From positions 867,131 to 931,130 of the forward strand of contig VZRN01004250.1 in NCBI GenBank assembly GCA_013397935.1: DNA of 64,000 nt. The letters run 5' to 3'. The notes under the pieces were generated by a model. That model was not told where the DNA came from and did not search any database. It worked only from the letters and a program-made list of their open reading frames with translations. The position numbers and the translations under genes were made by a program. Of the stretch, positions 45,801 to 58,100 are shown one piece after another. Position 1 is the stretch's first letter. Each line of letters starts with the position of its first letter. Origin of the DNA: Dasyornis broadbenti. Lineage: Eukaryota > Chordata > Aves > Passeriformes > Dasyornithidae.

Positions 45801-47685
45801 AAATGAGCCAGAGTCCCCAGTGCCCAAGATTTGGTCATCTCTTTATGAGTTCTGAAGTACCTATTAGCAGCTTTGATGAGTGCTAGGGGAGATGAAGTCT
45901 ATCTTGAACAATGTTAGAAAGCTGAATCAAATCACCTGAAATCTCCCAGAGGGAGAAACAGCCTGAACCGGTTATAGGTTTATATGAACACACTGATGGC
46001 GGGGGGGAAAAGCAAGCATTCTTTTCTTGAAGAAAAACCTCCCAAGGACTTACTCATAGATAAGAGATACTTCTCCAGCCATTTGATGAATGTAGTTAGG
46101 CAGATTTGCTGAAGATTTTATCCCAGTACTGTGTCTTTTCCACAAAGAGGTGCAACCTGCTAAGATGAAGCAGGTGTAATGAACCTTCCGTGTGCTCTGC
46201 CAAGGCCTGTTCAGGGTGGCCCTGAGGAATATTTCAAGACAGTATGTCATTCCAAAGCTGTGCTCAGTCCAGGAATACAGATCCTGTGCTGGTGTGTGGG
46301 TTGCTGGACACAGAAGAGTATGACCACACAGTCAAAACTGAGTTTCTGTGACTGAGCAAGTCACTGTGTGTCAGTGGAGCCACAGCAACTGCTTTTGGAT
46401 TTGTTTTTAGCAAGGCAGGATTGCTGAATGTGCCTTCAAGCTTTCAGCTGGGGTTCTGCTTCTTCCTCTTTAGAAATGAACTCATCTTCACTGATAACAG
46501 ACCCTAAAGCCATTTGCATACCTGTGCCCCAAATCTCTGTGCCAGGCACTTCAGCATTGGAGTCCAGCACGCCTAAATTTTGTATCTGTGGTTGGGATCA
46601 GAAACTGATACCAGAGCTGCCAGACATTTTTTGCCAGTCTTTGGCAGAGGTGGCTGTGGCAGAGAAGCAGCAATACAGAGGCAGCGGTAGTCACTCTGTG
46701 CCCTGCCTAGGCAGGGGCCAACATCTCTCCAGCATTTCCCTGCTCACCTTTTCATTGCAGGACTGGGAACAGCAAGGTTCTCTGAGCTCGAGCCCACAGA
46801 CTGGGTGGGAGAGAGAAAGAACTGCTACATCCTTTTTTCCATTTTTTGCAGGAGAAACGGAGCCATGGTTGTCCTACAACCTGGCCACTGTCGCTGCAGA
46901 AGCCTGTGGTGCAGCCAGCCGGTATTTTCCAATCCCAGAAACGTGGCACCATGGGAGAGGGATTCCTTCCTTCTGCAAACAGTTGGCTCCATGACTGTCC
47001 CTGTACTTAGTCTGACAGAAAGGCCAAAACGAGAGTGCTGGGAGGAGCTGATGTTTTTAGAGTGGTCAAAGATGTGGAGCACACTGCTATCAGTGCCCTA
47101 ACTCCGTTTGCATCAGGGATGCTCCAAATCCAGCCAGTTTGCTGGCAGAGAAGAACTCTCTCATCCCCCTCTGTTACAGCTTGCATAGTCACTTGAGGCC
47201 TTTCCTTAAAATCTTGGTCTGGGAGGATGAACTGAGATCCAGCTGAATGCAGTTCATCTTCGTTTTTAATGCATTCAGTGGATGCTCTGAAGCAGATTTT
47301 GATGCCAGACATCTGTGCTGCTTGCACGCACCCAGGAAAGGCTTGTTCTGTCATGACAGAGCTTAGAGCAGGATTATTTGTGTCTGATAGTGATGCTTGG
47401 TAGCAACTCCTGAAGCCTTGAACATTGCAGAGGCTGTCACTGTCAGTGCTTTCTTCACTGCAGGGAGCTATGTAAGTAATGTTCAGCCTAATTTAGAAGA
47501 AAAATGAGTTGGATTTGCAGCAAGAGTGATTTTTCTTCAGTAGCCAGTGAAGTGGAACCCCAGGCAGCGGTGAGGAGATCCCATCTGGGGCCGTGTGTGG
47601 TGACTGAGGGGCTTAGGAGGAAAAGTGTTGTACCTGACGGGCAGTCACAGGGGACAGGACTCTGCATATGGAGAGATGTTTCTAT

Positions 47686-47713
47686 GATTGATTGATTGAT
47701 TGATTGATTGATT
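47686..47713. repeat. (GATT)7 microsatellite
   Basis: Seven uninterrupted GATT units; probably length-polymorphic. Confidence 0.95.
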
Positions 47714-48657
47714 TCCAGGTGCAGGATAGTCCTTCATCTAAAAGTTGCCACACCAAATCCCTTAAAGGGTCTTTGGGCTTCCCCTTTGCTCAATGTTTTT
47801 ATAAAACGTGCTTGCTTTTGCTCTTCTTCTGGGGTGGGACGGGTGACAAGTGAGTGCTGACACCATAACAGTGTGAGTCGACTTCGACCTGAAGAAAAAG
47901 AATCAGCCAGTATACAGAGATTACCACTTCAGAAGATACCAGCTTTGCCTTCTGTCCTTTTCCCCTCATGGTATGGAGCAAATGGTCAGTGGTGAGTTGA
48001 ACTTTAAGCCCAGACCAAGAATTTCAGGTCTATGTAATGATTTGAATGGAAAGCTTGGGATCCTTACAGCTCCACTTCCCCCGGGAACAAAAGAACTTTA
48101 GAAGCACAAGGGGAAGCCAGAAAAGCTTAGTTAAGCCCTAATGATTGCTGAAGGAAACCAGTAAAACTAAAAGAGGAAACAAGTCCCAGTATAACCCTGC
48201 CCACCCGCTCCCACCTGAGGAGGTTTTACTTTGTGGGCTGTGGTTTTGAATGCCTACGGTTCACAAAGACCCTCTCCTCGTCTCCTGCCCGCACACCCAT
48301 GGTGGTGGAGGGTTTGCAGGGCAGAGGAACTGCTCAGCAGGAAAGGAATTTTCCCACTAGGCATTAACCAGGGAGGAAAACTGATCACAGGCCTTCCCGC
48401 AAGTGAGGCAAGGCAAAACAAGTAAAGCAAACATCCCAAACCTTTCAAAATCACGGTCCTTTCATGGCACCTGCTGCCTGCCCAGGTTGACCCTCAGAAC
48501 TGAGGCCTCAGCTCTTTACCCTCATGAGAATTTTGAGGCAGTGTCACATCGCCACTGGGATGGATGTCACATCCCAGGACAGGGATGGAGAGCAGCAGGG
48601 ACTCTGATGCTGTGAAAGGAAATACAGACTGGCAGGAGTCAGCCACACAGCAGAAGG

Positions 48658-48697
48658 TCCTATCCAGCTGGAGTAGTTCCTATCCAGTTGGAGAGGT
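48658..48697. repeat. 20-bp direct duplication
   Basis: TCCTATCCAGCTGGAGTAGT is followed at once by TCCTATCCAGTTGGAGAGGT; 17 of 20 positions agree. It is a small, fairly recent tandem duplication. Confidence 0.85.
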
Positions 48698-49949
48698 GTG
48701 AGCCCTTTTCTGGACTGTATTACAACAGTTGATCTATAGCAATCAAGGGGTTTTGAGCTTGCCTCAGGACCAGAAAGCTCTTCCATGATGCAGAGACATC
48801 TGGAGCTGATTGACTGTGCCCTGTGTTGCCTGCCCTGGTGTCCCTTCCACTGCTCAGCACTCACCGCAGGCTGGAATCTCACTTGTCCTGGAGGGCTGAT
48901 GGATGGATTCTCTTATTTTACTTTCTTTGTCTGCACATGGCTGAAGAGTGATGAAGGCAAGAAAATCCTGCAGAGACTTCTCTAAACTTGTACTGCACAG
49001 GAGAGTGCAAGAGGGAAGGGTTTATGGCTGCAGTGGTAGATACCAAATCCTCTACAGCGTTTTTCCATAGAAAAGCCTCATGGGGTCCCTAAATTTTTGA
49101 GCTGCCTCAAGCAGCTTTTATCAGACCTCCTTCGCCTGCTTGGCTCACGTGTATTCCAGATGTTGGTGGGTGGAAGGGTAGAGGGAGGGTGCTAACTCTT
49201 GAGCCTGGTGGTGTGGGGTCTCTCTGTCCACCATTTCGTATTTTACTGTTGCCTTGGGTTTCTCAGCCCTGCTGTTGGGATTGTCATTAAATTGTGTGCT
49301 CTACATGTGTGTTCCCAGAGCAACCTTCTTTTTCAGAGAAAGTTCTTTAGAAGGTGTCTTCTGCGCCTTCTTCACAAAAGCACTGTCTTTTCCCTCCTGG
49401 GGTTATCCCAGCATTTAGAATGCCTCCAGGACAGAATAACAGTTGATGTAACTCCACATCAACACCCAGTAGCCTTCCCAAAATCAGAGTGCAGTAACAA
49501 GTCCAGGTAGATCCCGTTCACCCTTGTGTTATTGTAACTCCTCACTGTGCTGTCCCAGCTTTGTTGTCATTAAGATAAAGCTGCAGATTTTGCAGGTAGA
49601 CGATGCCTTAGGCATGGTGCCAGAAGCCAGAGGATTTTAGTAAAGTAAAGAGGTACAGATCAAATACTGTTATCAGCTGCTCTAAATAGGAGTTATAATC
49701 CTTTGGGCTCCTCAGACACACGAACTGAATGCTCCATTGGGTTTTCACACCTGGGTCTCCCTAAGAGAATTCTTGGGATAAATGCAACTTGTCTGACATA
49801 CAGAGAGAGAACTTTAGGGAAATTATTTCTCTGCTACATTATTAAGGGTACAAGGCTTATACTTGGAGCTTACTAGTATTAACAAAAGCCCTGAACAACA
49901 GGGGTTTGTTTTTGCATTAAAAATCTTGCTCTCCTTCCATCCCCCCCCC

Positions 49950-49997
49950 NNNNNNNNNNNNNNNNNNNNNNNNNNNNNNNNNNNNNNNNNNNNNNNN
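49950..49997. other. Assembly gap (48 N)
   Basis: Forty-eight N follow directly after C9 and precede a pyrimidine-rich CTTTCTGCCCTCTGCCTTTC segment. The gap probably covers a polypyrimidine or GC-extreme simple repeat that could not be read. The N count may not equal the true length. Confidence 0.98.
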
Positions 49998-50640
49998 CTT
50001 TCTGCCCTCTGCCTTTCCTTCTTTGTCTTTTATTTTTGGTCCACTCTCTCTCACTTTAGTTGATAAACAGAAAAGGCAACAGCGCTGGAACAGTCAGTGC
50101 ATTGTCAGGGGGGCTGCCTTAATCCCCTGAAGTCCCTGAGGAATAGAAGGGCTGTGTTAAGTGGGCTTCAAAGGCAGAAGGTGGAATGAGGTGTGATAGG
50201 AAACCAGCTCTTACTAACTGGTTCACTTCAGGCTAGCTTTAAATAAATTGCAGCTCTGAGCTGCTTGGACGTTGACAAGAGGGCTGTGATATTTGTGGCT
50301 GCACTACAGAGAATTTCAGCCTCTTAAAGCAGGAACGGGGACAACCTGAAAGGCCTTAAAGCTGTGAAATTGTAAAGCAAAAAAACAAAACAAGCCTCTC
50401 AGTGTGGAGGCTCCCTGGGCTTGTTCCTCTCATAGACAAAGTTTACCTGTCTCTTAAGAAAACACATCCTGCTTTCCTTATTATTTCCGCCTGGTTTGGG
50501 GAGTGGCTGAGCTCTTTGGCAGCAGCTTTGAAAAGTGCCACAGATGTATTTTCCGGAAAAACTCGGGATAATGGAAACTGAGTTTTGAAAAAACTGCTAT
50601 TTAGCACCAATTTGGGAGTTGCCAGAATATGACTCTCTGG

Positions 50641-50656
50641 AAAAAAAAAAAAAAAN
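50641..50656. repeat. A15 run with ambiguous base
   Basis: Fifteen A are followed by a single N at 50,656, so the homopolymer length or the base after it was unresolved by the assembler. Confidence 0.95.
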
Positions 50657-50775
50657 ACAACAGGACAGGCTGTACAAAAACACATAGGAGAAATTAGTAT
50701 CCAATACAGAGAAGAATTGTTTGTTCTTCCATTAGACTTTTTACTTATATTTGTCATGGTATTATGCGCCTTGTG

Positions 50776-50806
<31 letters not shown>
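50776..50806. repeat. 31-base poly-A tract
   Basis: Thirty-one uninterrupted A. No processed gene copy or SINE body was recognised upstream, and no flanking direct repeat was found by eye. Confidence 0.92.
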
Positions 50807-50808
<2 letters not shown>

Positions 50809-51186
50809 GTTGGGTGCTGTGAAGTGAAACTCTCAGTCCTGGAGTGCAAATTGAGCACTGCCAAAGCAGGACACGGAACATTTGGGGCTCGTTTGGATCT
50901 CCTCGCCAGCTACCATTACCTCCATGGATGTTTGTGGGTGTAAAACTGCACCCAGTTTATCTGATCCTGTGAAACCAGGCTGTGGCCTGATATTTTGTCC
51001 ATTCAAACTAAGTCAAATCTCAAGTAGAGCTTATTCCCAGCAGGCTCCTGAAAGTATGGATCAGGCTCCTACTCTCCAGGCTTTCAGTCACACTTTGAGT
51101 ATTACAGTCTCTCTTGCTCCCAGCTGCTTTTCCATCTTTAATCACCACCAATCGAGATGCAGATTGTTACTGATGTTGGCATAATT

Positions 51187-51255
51187 GCTGGGCCACTGAT
51201 ATAAATCAACAGGGAGAGCAATGGGATGGTGCAGATTTATACCAGATGAGGTTAT
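51187..51255. mobile_element. Palindromic CR1/L3-type LINE 3' end
   Basis: GCTGGGCCACTGATATAAAT, AGAGCAATGGGATGGTGC and GATTTATACCAGATGAGG match the palindromic amniote motif 'gggccagatcctcagctggtgtaaatcggc...caatgg...gatttacaccagctgagg'. The inverted arms TATAAATC (51,200-51,207) and GATTTATA (51,234-51,241) are still perfect. Strand is undecidable from this part. Confidence 0.6.
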
Positions 51256-52682
51256 TTTATAAAGGTGACTGTTCAGAGTCAGTTCATCAACAGCCACTAC
51301 ATGTGTAGAGGCCTGGAATGGAGAAAATAATTGCATTTAGTTAAATAACGTTTATATTTGCAACTCTGGCAGTCAGAATATTTCATTTCTAATAAATTTT
51401 ACTTAGAAATATGTTGATGGAGGTAAAGTGCTGTGCTCCACTTAGGTAAAGATGGCTTGCTTGCCATTCATTTGGGTGACAAGTGTCCTACATTGCATTT
51501 TCCTGGCTCTGCTTGGAGGAATATGGATGATGGGGAATTCCTGAGAGCAGCTGCACCCACATCTGCTCCAACAAGATCAGCAGAAACAGGTCTATCCACA
51601 CGTTTCATACAAATTATATCTGACCCTCAGTCTCCAGCAGCATTTGTTTAGGGTGAAGTAATAAAATCCCCACAGGAGGAGTAGCAATAATCACTTTAAA
51701 CGATGGTGGAAACAACCTAAATTGCTACCACAGTTTGGAATATGGTTTTAGCTGTAGAACAGCTTTTCATTGCTCTGATAGGATAAAGGGGCCTTGAGGT
51801 AAACACAGTTGTAACTTCTGCCCGCTCAGGGGCTGATTTGCATTCAGAACGGTGCAAATAAGCTGGTTTGGGTCACTGACAAGCCAGCTTCCACCCAGTG
51901 AAGAGCACTATGCAATTTGTGTACGCTCATCTCGCCAACCACAGCCATCCTCCAGCTTGGCACCGTCCCTTCAGGGGCCACTCCGAGCCAGCACTGGTCA
52001 GGCTAAACCCCAGCAAACACAGAGCCTGGGCACGAGGGGAAGGGCAAGGATGAGAGCAGTGAGCTGAGTAAACACCACGGGAAAGAATGCAAACCTCACA
52101 GCGGGCATTCCCGCTGGATTTGCCCTAGATGTGGTGCTGTGTCCGGCACATCCGCTGCACTTCCCATCACGGCTCGCCTCCCTCACATACAGGGCATTGT
52201 TAGCAGGGCCATGACTCAAAGGGAGGTGAAGCCACACAAGGGTTCAACCAGAGACCAGTGGGAATTAGTGGAAACAGGGGGAGCTGGCAAACCCAGCCCT
52301 GGCAGGAAAGCCAAGCTCACCTTCTGCAGGGTCAGGCTCCAGGGAAAGCTCGCGACTCCTGGCCAGGTCTCCTTTCTGCTGCAAGACTGGTCTTTTCCCA
52401 CAACCTCTCTTCACACATCCCTGTTTTCCCACCTGGCTGTGCTGTGGGAAGGCTGCTGGGAGGGGTGGGTGCAGCCTGCGGAGAGAGAGCACCCACTCGT
52501 ACCATTCCCAGTTCTGGGGCAGGAGGCACCCAGAGGGCAGAGCTGGCTGAAAGGACAAAGCCTGGTTCAGTCATGTGGCATGTGCAGCTCCTCACAGGCT
52601 CCAGGACTGGAGGACACCATCCAAAATACCCTAATTACAAAGTAACTTCGAATGGCAATGAGAAGTTTTAGCTTTTAAGCCC
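51256..52682. other. Unique non-coding DNA, no gene seen
   Basis: The segment 51,850-52,620 is GC-richer and has overlapping frames up to 168 codons on both strands, none resembling a protein family. No transposon was recognised. Confidence 0.55.
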
Positions 52683-52712
52683 TTTTTTTTTTTTTTTTGA
52701 GAGAGAGAAGAA
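52683..52712. repeat. T16 plus (GA)n run
   Basis: T16 (52,683-52,698) passes directly into GAGAGAGAGAAGAA, leading into the large tetranucleotide array. Confidence 0.9.
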
Positions 52713-52797
52713 TCTCTATCTATCATCTATCTATCATCTATCTACCTCTCTATCTCTTATCTACCTCTCTATCTCTTATCTATCTCTTATCTATCTC

Positions 52798-52854
<57 letters not shown>

Positions 52855-52909
52855 CATCCATCCATCCATCCATCCATCCATCCATCCATCCATCTATCTA
52901 TCTATCTAT
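52713..52909. repeat. Compound (TCTA)n/(TCCA)n microsatellite
   Basis: The array is layered. An imperfect left part (52,713-52,800) includes a 19-bp unit CTACCTCTCTATCTCTTAT present twice and an 11-bp unit CTATCTCTTAT present twice. A pure (TCTA)n block follows at 52,801-52,853, then a (TCCA/CATC)n block to about 52,892, then a final (TCTA)n to 52,909. The plus-strand frame through it reads as an S/I/Y/L/H/P-rich repeat and is not a gene. Confidence 0.97.
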
Positions 52910-52917
52910 GCCATCTC

Positions 52918-53000
52918 CATAGATATATAATATATATGTAGACACATATCTATATATAGATGTACATATATATGTGGATACACAGTTCTATAGATGTATG
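52918..53000. repeat. AT-rich TATA/ACAT degenerate simple repeat
   Basis: TATATAATATATATG and CATATCTATATATAGATG with related pieces continue from the tetranucleotide array as decayed simple sequence capable of forming small hairpins. Confidence 0.75.
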
Positions 53001-54388
53001 CACGGATATATTTTGTGAACACATCAAAGATTCAACGGCTCAACTGTTGCTGGACCTGCAGCTCCAAGGAGAAGTGTAGGATGTGGGGAGAGCTCAGAGC
53101 TGCTGGGATGAGCAAACCAAAGGAGGAGAAGGTCAGAGCTGCAGGGAAATGCTGCCAGGGGAGGGGGCAGATGAGGATGGGCCATGATCCTGCCTGTTCC
53201 AGCCTATGCCCTGCTCTGTCCCTGGGGAAATGCAGATGGATGTCGAACTGCAAGGTACAACCAATCCCAAAGCCAGCCCATACCTGAGGGCTGTACCTGC
53301 TCACTGCCTGCCTTTCAAACACTCAGTCCTGCTGCTGGAGGAGCGTGAATGTTAACGACAAAGGGAGGCAAAGTCCCAGAGCTGTGAGACCCCACCGTGT
53401 TATCAGTGTGGATGGATCCTTCCTGCCTGGATGCTGCCAGCTGGCAGAGCTCCATCCCCCAGGCAAGGCCTTGCACTTATGCAATAGTGTGGCCTTGCAA
53501 GCATTGCTGCCGGCCCTGCTGGAAGCTGCAGTCACTGACCAAGGCAAGAATAGCAAAGCTGTGTCTCTCATGTGGAGCCCTTGGTGACACTTCCCACACA
53601 TTTTGAGCTAACTGTTCCACGTTTTCAATATCTTATAAAAGAATGAACCGAGAAAGGACTCCCGGGATAAATGGATGGATGTAAATCCAATATGCCAAAT
53701 GCCCCACTGACATTTAAAATCCTACATAATCTAACCCAAATATTCATACTTAGGGTGACAAATGTGCATACGATGACAGCTGCAATGAAAGGGGACAGTG
53801 ACCAACACTGTCTCCATGACATTGGAAGTCTAAATTCTATCAAGAGCAATTACAGCTCAGGCCAGTTTCAGGTGGACAAAAGTTTTCTCTTTTCAACCTT
53901 TTCCAAAACTCCTTGTCTCCTGAAATCAAGTCATTGAAAGATACAGTTCAGAAAGACACAGAAGCTTTTATTCCCTTGAGAACGCAGCTGGAAATGTAAT
54001 TTTGGACACAGGGTGACACAGTTCACTCTTGGGCTCCCATTGCCTTGACCACCTAGAGCCCTGGAGGGGCTTCTAGCCAGGATGAGCCACCCTTTGGTGC
54101 TTTCAGCTGACCCTGGCAGTGCAGGACGGATGTGGGTTAATGATCCAGCCTCTCTGCCTGCAGACAAGTGCTCGGTGCTGGATCTTGGGCAAATTGCTGA
54201 TGTGTCTGCAGCTCAAATTGGGAAAGTCCTTCCATTAACTGGGAGCATTAGTAGTCCCCAAATAAAGGACTTGGAGGTTAGTGACACCACGTGCTGTGGT
54301 CAGAGAAGGTCCCTGTATTATGTGTCTGTTGAGCAATTACTGTATTTAATTTTCCAAGCTTTTCATCTTTTTAATCTTGCACTGAGAG
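53001..54388. other. Unique non-coding DNA, no gene seen
   Basis: The segment 53,030-53,600 is GC-richer with overlapping frames below 100 codons. No gene or clear transposon was seen. A weak MIR-like phrase near 54,180-54,230 was not accepted. Confidence 0.55.
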
Positions 54389-54465
54389 GCTGACCCTTCT
54401 GCTATTGAAGTCGGTGCAAGTTTTGTGATGGACTTGAATGAAGCCTGCGTCAGGACCAGAATTAA
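54389..54465. mobile_element. Ancient CR1/L3-type LINE 3' end
   Basis: GCTATTGAAGTCGGTGCAAG, TTTTGTGATGGACTTGAATG and AGCCTGCGTCAGGACCAG resemble 'ccattgaagtcaatggcaaaactcccattgacttcaatgggagcaggatc'. The inverted arms TTGAAGTC and GACTTGAA differ at one position. The strand cannot be assigned because the motif is near-palindromic. Confidence 0.62.
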
Positions 54466-55098
54466 CTTTAAGTCAAGGGTCAGATAATACTATAAGTGAT
54501 AAAGAACAAAAATGGGAAACAGGACTGGTGAGCTGGCTGGACATTTCCTAACCAGGTTTGTTTCATGCTTCTGAAATTGCAAAGGTTTTACTTTGGATAA
54601 ACCACAAGTCCTGTCCCATTTGGATGTCTAAAATTTATTAGTTCTTAAAAACAGATTCAAAATTGATCATAGAGCTCTCCCCCCATTCATAATAAATCCA
54701 TTTTTACTAAAATTAAAGTGATGGGACAGGAAATCAACGTGTCCATTTTCAGTTGTTTAGTTCCTAGACTGATCAACAGCAACTTGAGAGTTTAAGGTTT
54801 ATTACATAACAAAAATTAAACATATCCTTTTCTCAGATGATTATTCTGAAGAGGGTAATTACACAAATACAGTCTAAGCTTATTGTCTTTCTCTTTTTAT
54901 TTTCCAGGGCTATCTTCCCTCCTCCTCTTCCTTTTTACAGTACTACATATCCTACACGTGTTCAGCGAAGCTGAAAATGATATTTTGATAATGGGCACAC
55001 AATGAACATGTAAGAGGACTAGTTGACAATGTGAGACTTTGGTAAGGAAAAGAGGATACAATGAATAGCTATAATTGGAGTCATTAATGAAGGGACTG

Positions 55099-55112
55099 TT
55101 TTTTTTTTTTTT
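55099..55112. repeat. T14 homopolymer
   Basis: Uninterrupted T run in unique sequence. Confidence 0.85.
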
Positions 55113-58100
55113 CCCTGAGGAAGGCTGCATCTTAGTGCTTCTCGGGTTTCCTTCTCTATTTATACAACACTGTGGAGGTCAAACCTAAAGTTAGGTCTTT
55201 CCTGGTGATGTGTAATGAAACTTAGGTCACTAAAGAATTTGTTGAGCACTTTCTAGCCTACACGTATTCTGTCTGAAAGAGATTCTGCCTTGCTTTTTTG
55301 TGAGTGTTCTCCTCCATTCTACAATTTCCAAATAAAAAATTAAATAAAAGTATCAAACATGCTTGTATATCCCTGGCTGATACCAGTTGTATTCCAGTAA
55401 TATCTAGGAGTCTTGATCGGGGACAGAGCTGGACGAAGAGCTGTATAAACACATAAATACAGATAATTTCCATCTGCAGAAGTTTACAAAATATTTCTTA
55501 TAAAACTTTGTTTTGAACTTTTAAGTGGCTCTAAAGGCTGTTTATCCTCATGACATCAAGAGAGCTGTTCTCATGAAAACTCACCTGAGAAATTAGAGAG
55601 ACTTTTCCGTTAAGCAAAAGCCCAGTGGCTTTCATTCCAACAGTTTGTCAGAGCTGGCTTTACCCTTGGTTTCCTCAGGTTTCCCCAAGTCCAACAGGAG
55701 CAGCAGCCCCAGCTTTTCGCTGCTCCCTGCTCCCATCTCAGCCCCTCCTGTGACAGGGACATCTTGGCACCAGCTTGGCTTGGGGACCATCACTGTTGGG
55801 GTGGCCAAATCCAGCTCCGGCCACATTTCTGAGAAGCCTGGAAGCTGCTGGGAAGGCTGGTGCCCAGATTTGCTGTTCTCCCCTCCCATGTTCAGTAGCT
55901 ATGCTCAGCTCTTGCCCAAACACCTCTGAAGTGCATACACAGAGGTTTCTGTGGCTGTGAGGAGGGAACACACCATGAAGCAAGCAAATCTAAATGTCCC
56001 TGCTGATTGTGAGCCTGAAGAGCAGGTGCAGGGCAAGGAAAGGAAGAGAGGGAAAGTTTTCTCCTTAAGCAGCAGCAAAGTAGCAAATTTTGCCTTATTG
56101 CTGAATTGCTTTCCACTAGAATAGCCTGCAAAGGAAACCCATATTTCAATACCTCCATTTCCTTAATGACAGAGAAATCCTGAGATGAGTTATTCAGTGT
56201 CCACATCCTTCCTGTTTTATGCATCCTGTCCACAGCAAAGGAGGCTTCTTAATGAAATGTTTTTTTTTCCTTGTCCCCTCTTTCCCTCTGCACTGCATGT
56301 TGTAACTTGTGTCTTCTGTCTGCCCAGAGAGGAGGAGGAGGCAAACCTGCTTCCACAGGCCATTAAGCTCAGAAATGCCACTCCTGAGGGCCAGCACCCT
56401 GTGCCTTAAAGATTTAGCATCTGGATTGCCACTGTGGGACATTTGAGATGAATCTGATAGGCTCTTTAGGCCAGGGGCACTGAAGTTGAGATTATTACTA
56501 CACTGCCATAGCCATTGAAGAGAATGAACCAAATTCCAGGCTCAGTTTCCCCTGGGTAAGAAAAGACCCAAACCTGCTGTGTCCAGGGATGAGGACCCAC
56601 TGCTGCAGCACAGTGCTGTGCTGCTGCTCCCTTTAACCACTTTTTTTCCCATTTCTTTTCCCATATTTATTTCATATGACCCATATTGGGACAGAAAATC
56701 CCCGAGCTGACATGATAGCAGTAAGGCACAACGCTCTACAGAGCACTAGACAGAGAGAAAAACAATGTGTATTTTTATTTTCATTTTAAATATGCTGGAA
56801 ATTAGATGGTTTGTACACTCACACAGGAGACCATGGCTGTCTAAAAAACAGAGTGGTCAAGGCCTTTTAATAAACACACCCATTACATCGAATTAAATAG
56901 CTCCAGGAGACAAGACCAATTACAAGGACCAATAACCACATGAACAGGGAAGGGGTGTTGAAAAAACCCCAACTTGCTGATCCTCAATAGGCAGCCTTTT
57001 CCTTATTTTTAATGTAATGCTGTATTACCATATATGGTGGCACACGCAGTGTTGGGAAGCTCTCTCTGAGCACAGCTTTTACAAGCTTGTAATAACACCA
57101 GATGTCTGCGTGGCGAGAGGGAGGAAGGGACTGCAATCGAACTGGGAATTGGACCCCGTGGACTACTTGAGCCCCAAAGCTCTAAAAAGTCTAAAACGGC
57201 ACCACCGGTATTATTAACTGGCATCTAGAAATGGAAGATGCTTGGGGTTTTTAGATATCATAACTCCCTAGCCATCTGTTTGATTGAGGCGAACTTCATG
57301 ACACTGCTGCTTCTGCCACCCTGAGCCTCGAGCCATTACACAAATAACGCAACAAAACCACTCCGTTTTCTGGTGCTGTTGGTCTTTTTCTCTAAAATAG
57401 CCAAACGCAAGTATTTTGTTGTTCCAGCTCAGCAAAAGACACCAGATGGGCTTGAGAGACGAAGGGCAGATTTATTCTCATGATCTCACCACGTCCACCT
57501 GTAGGGACACTGTCATACGAGTCAGTGGTGGGACAGAGAAGATTTCTGTGCTTCAGTGCAGTAGAAATTCATCCACACATCTACATAATAATACATATTA
57601 TGTGTATGTGTGGTTTCATTATGTATTCATAGCATAATTTGACTCCAAAGTGAAGTTATACTGCGAATAACCCTGACTTCCTACCTGCTGTTTTCCACAG
57701 AAAACTGAGTTATCTTGCAGATTTACCAGCTTTCAATGTGGAGTTTTTAAAGACATCTTTGACAGTTATTCCTCTTACTTTGCACGGTTGTTGAAGTGAA
57801 CTGGGGATAAAATTCTTTTTAGATGTATTCTAAAATCTCAATCTCTGTATTCAAGGTACCAGACTCAAAAATTTATTGGTTCACTCATAGTTGTGGCTTT
57901 TATATTACAGGAACAAAACTCTGGACAAACTCCTGCAGGATGTTCTGGCCATCTAAAAGCAACGATACTTAAGAATTTTTAACTGCATCCTGAAAGATCA
58001 CAGAGTTATAATCAGCATCAGAATCAGTCGAGGTGAGGAGGAACGCCTGCCATGCCACCAGAGCAGCTGAGCTGGGATCCTGGTGACGGGAAATCCGTGT

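Larger units (their letters stand above)
42841..49949. other. Unique non-coding DNA, no gene seen
   Basis: About 7.1 kb with no recognised gene. The longest frame of the window, 188 codons (46,428-46,994, plus), lies here and matches no family I know. Simple repeats are A11 (43,491-43,501), (GATT)7 (47,686-47,713) and a 20-bp direct duplication (48,658-48,697). The segment 44,270-44,390 is GC-rich with several CpGs but is too short to be a CpG island. The interval ends in C9 at 49,941-49,949. Confidence 0.55.
49998..51186. other. Unique non-coding DNA with poly-A tracts
   Basis: No gene is recognised. A15 ends in one ambiguous base N at 50,656. An A31 run occupies 50,776-50,806. The frame that spans the N gap is an artefact. 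Confidence 0.6.

Noticed and set aside
46350..46385. MIR-like phrase GACTGAGCAAGTCACTGTG
   Set aside because: Isolated short similarity without the neighbouring core.
46428..46994. Longest ATG-to-stop frame, 188 codons, plus strand
   Set aside because: It lies in a GC-richer stretch where stops are rarer and resembles no protein family. It has no conserved motif, and one such frame in 64 kb over six frames is close to chance.
49863..50063. Frame spanning the N gap
   Set aside because: Continuity is created by unknown bases.
52697..52930. Serine/isoleucine/tyrosine-rich repeat frame
   Set aside because: Translation of the tetranucleotide microsatellite.
54180..54230. MIR-like phrase GGATCTTGGGCAAATTGCTG
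   Set aside because: No further MIR blocks follow in order; could be chance.
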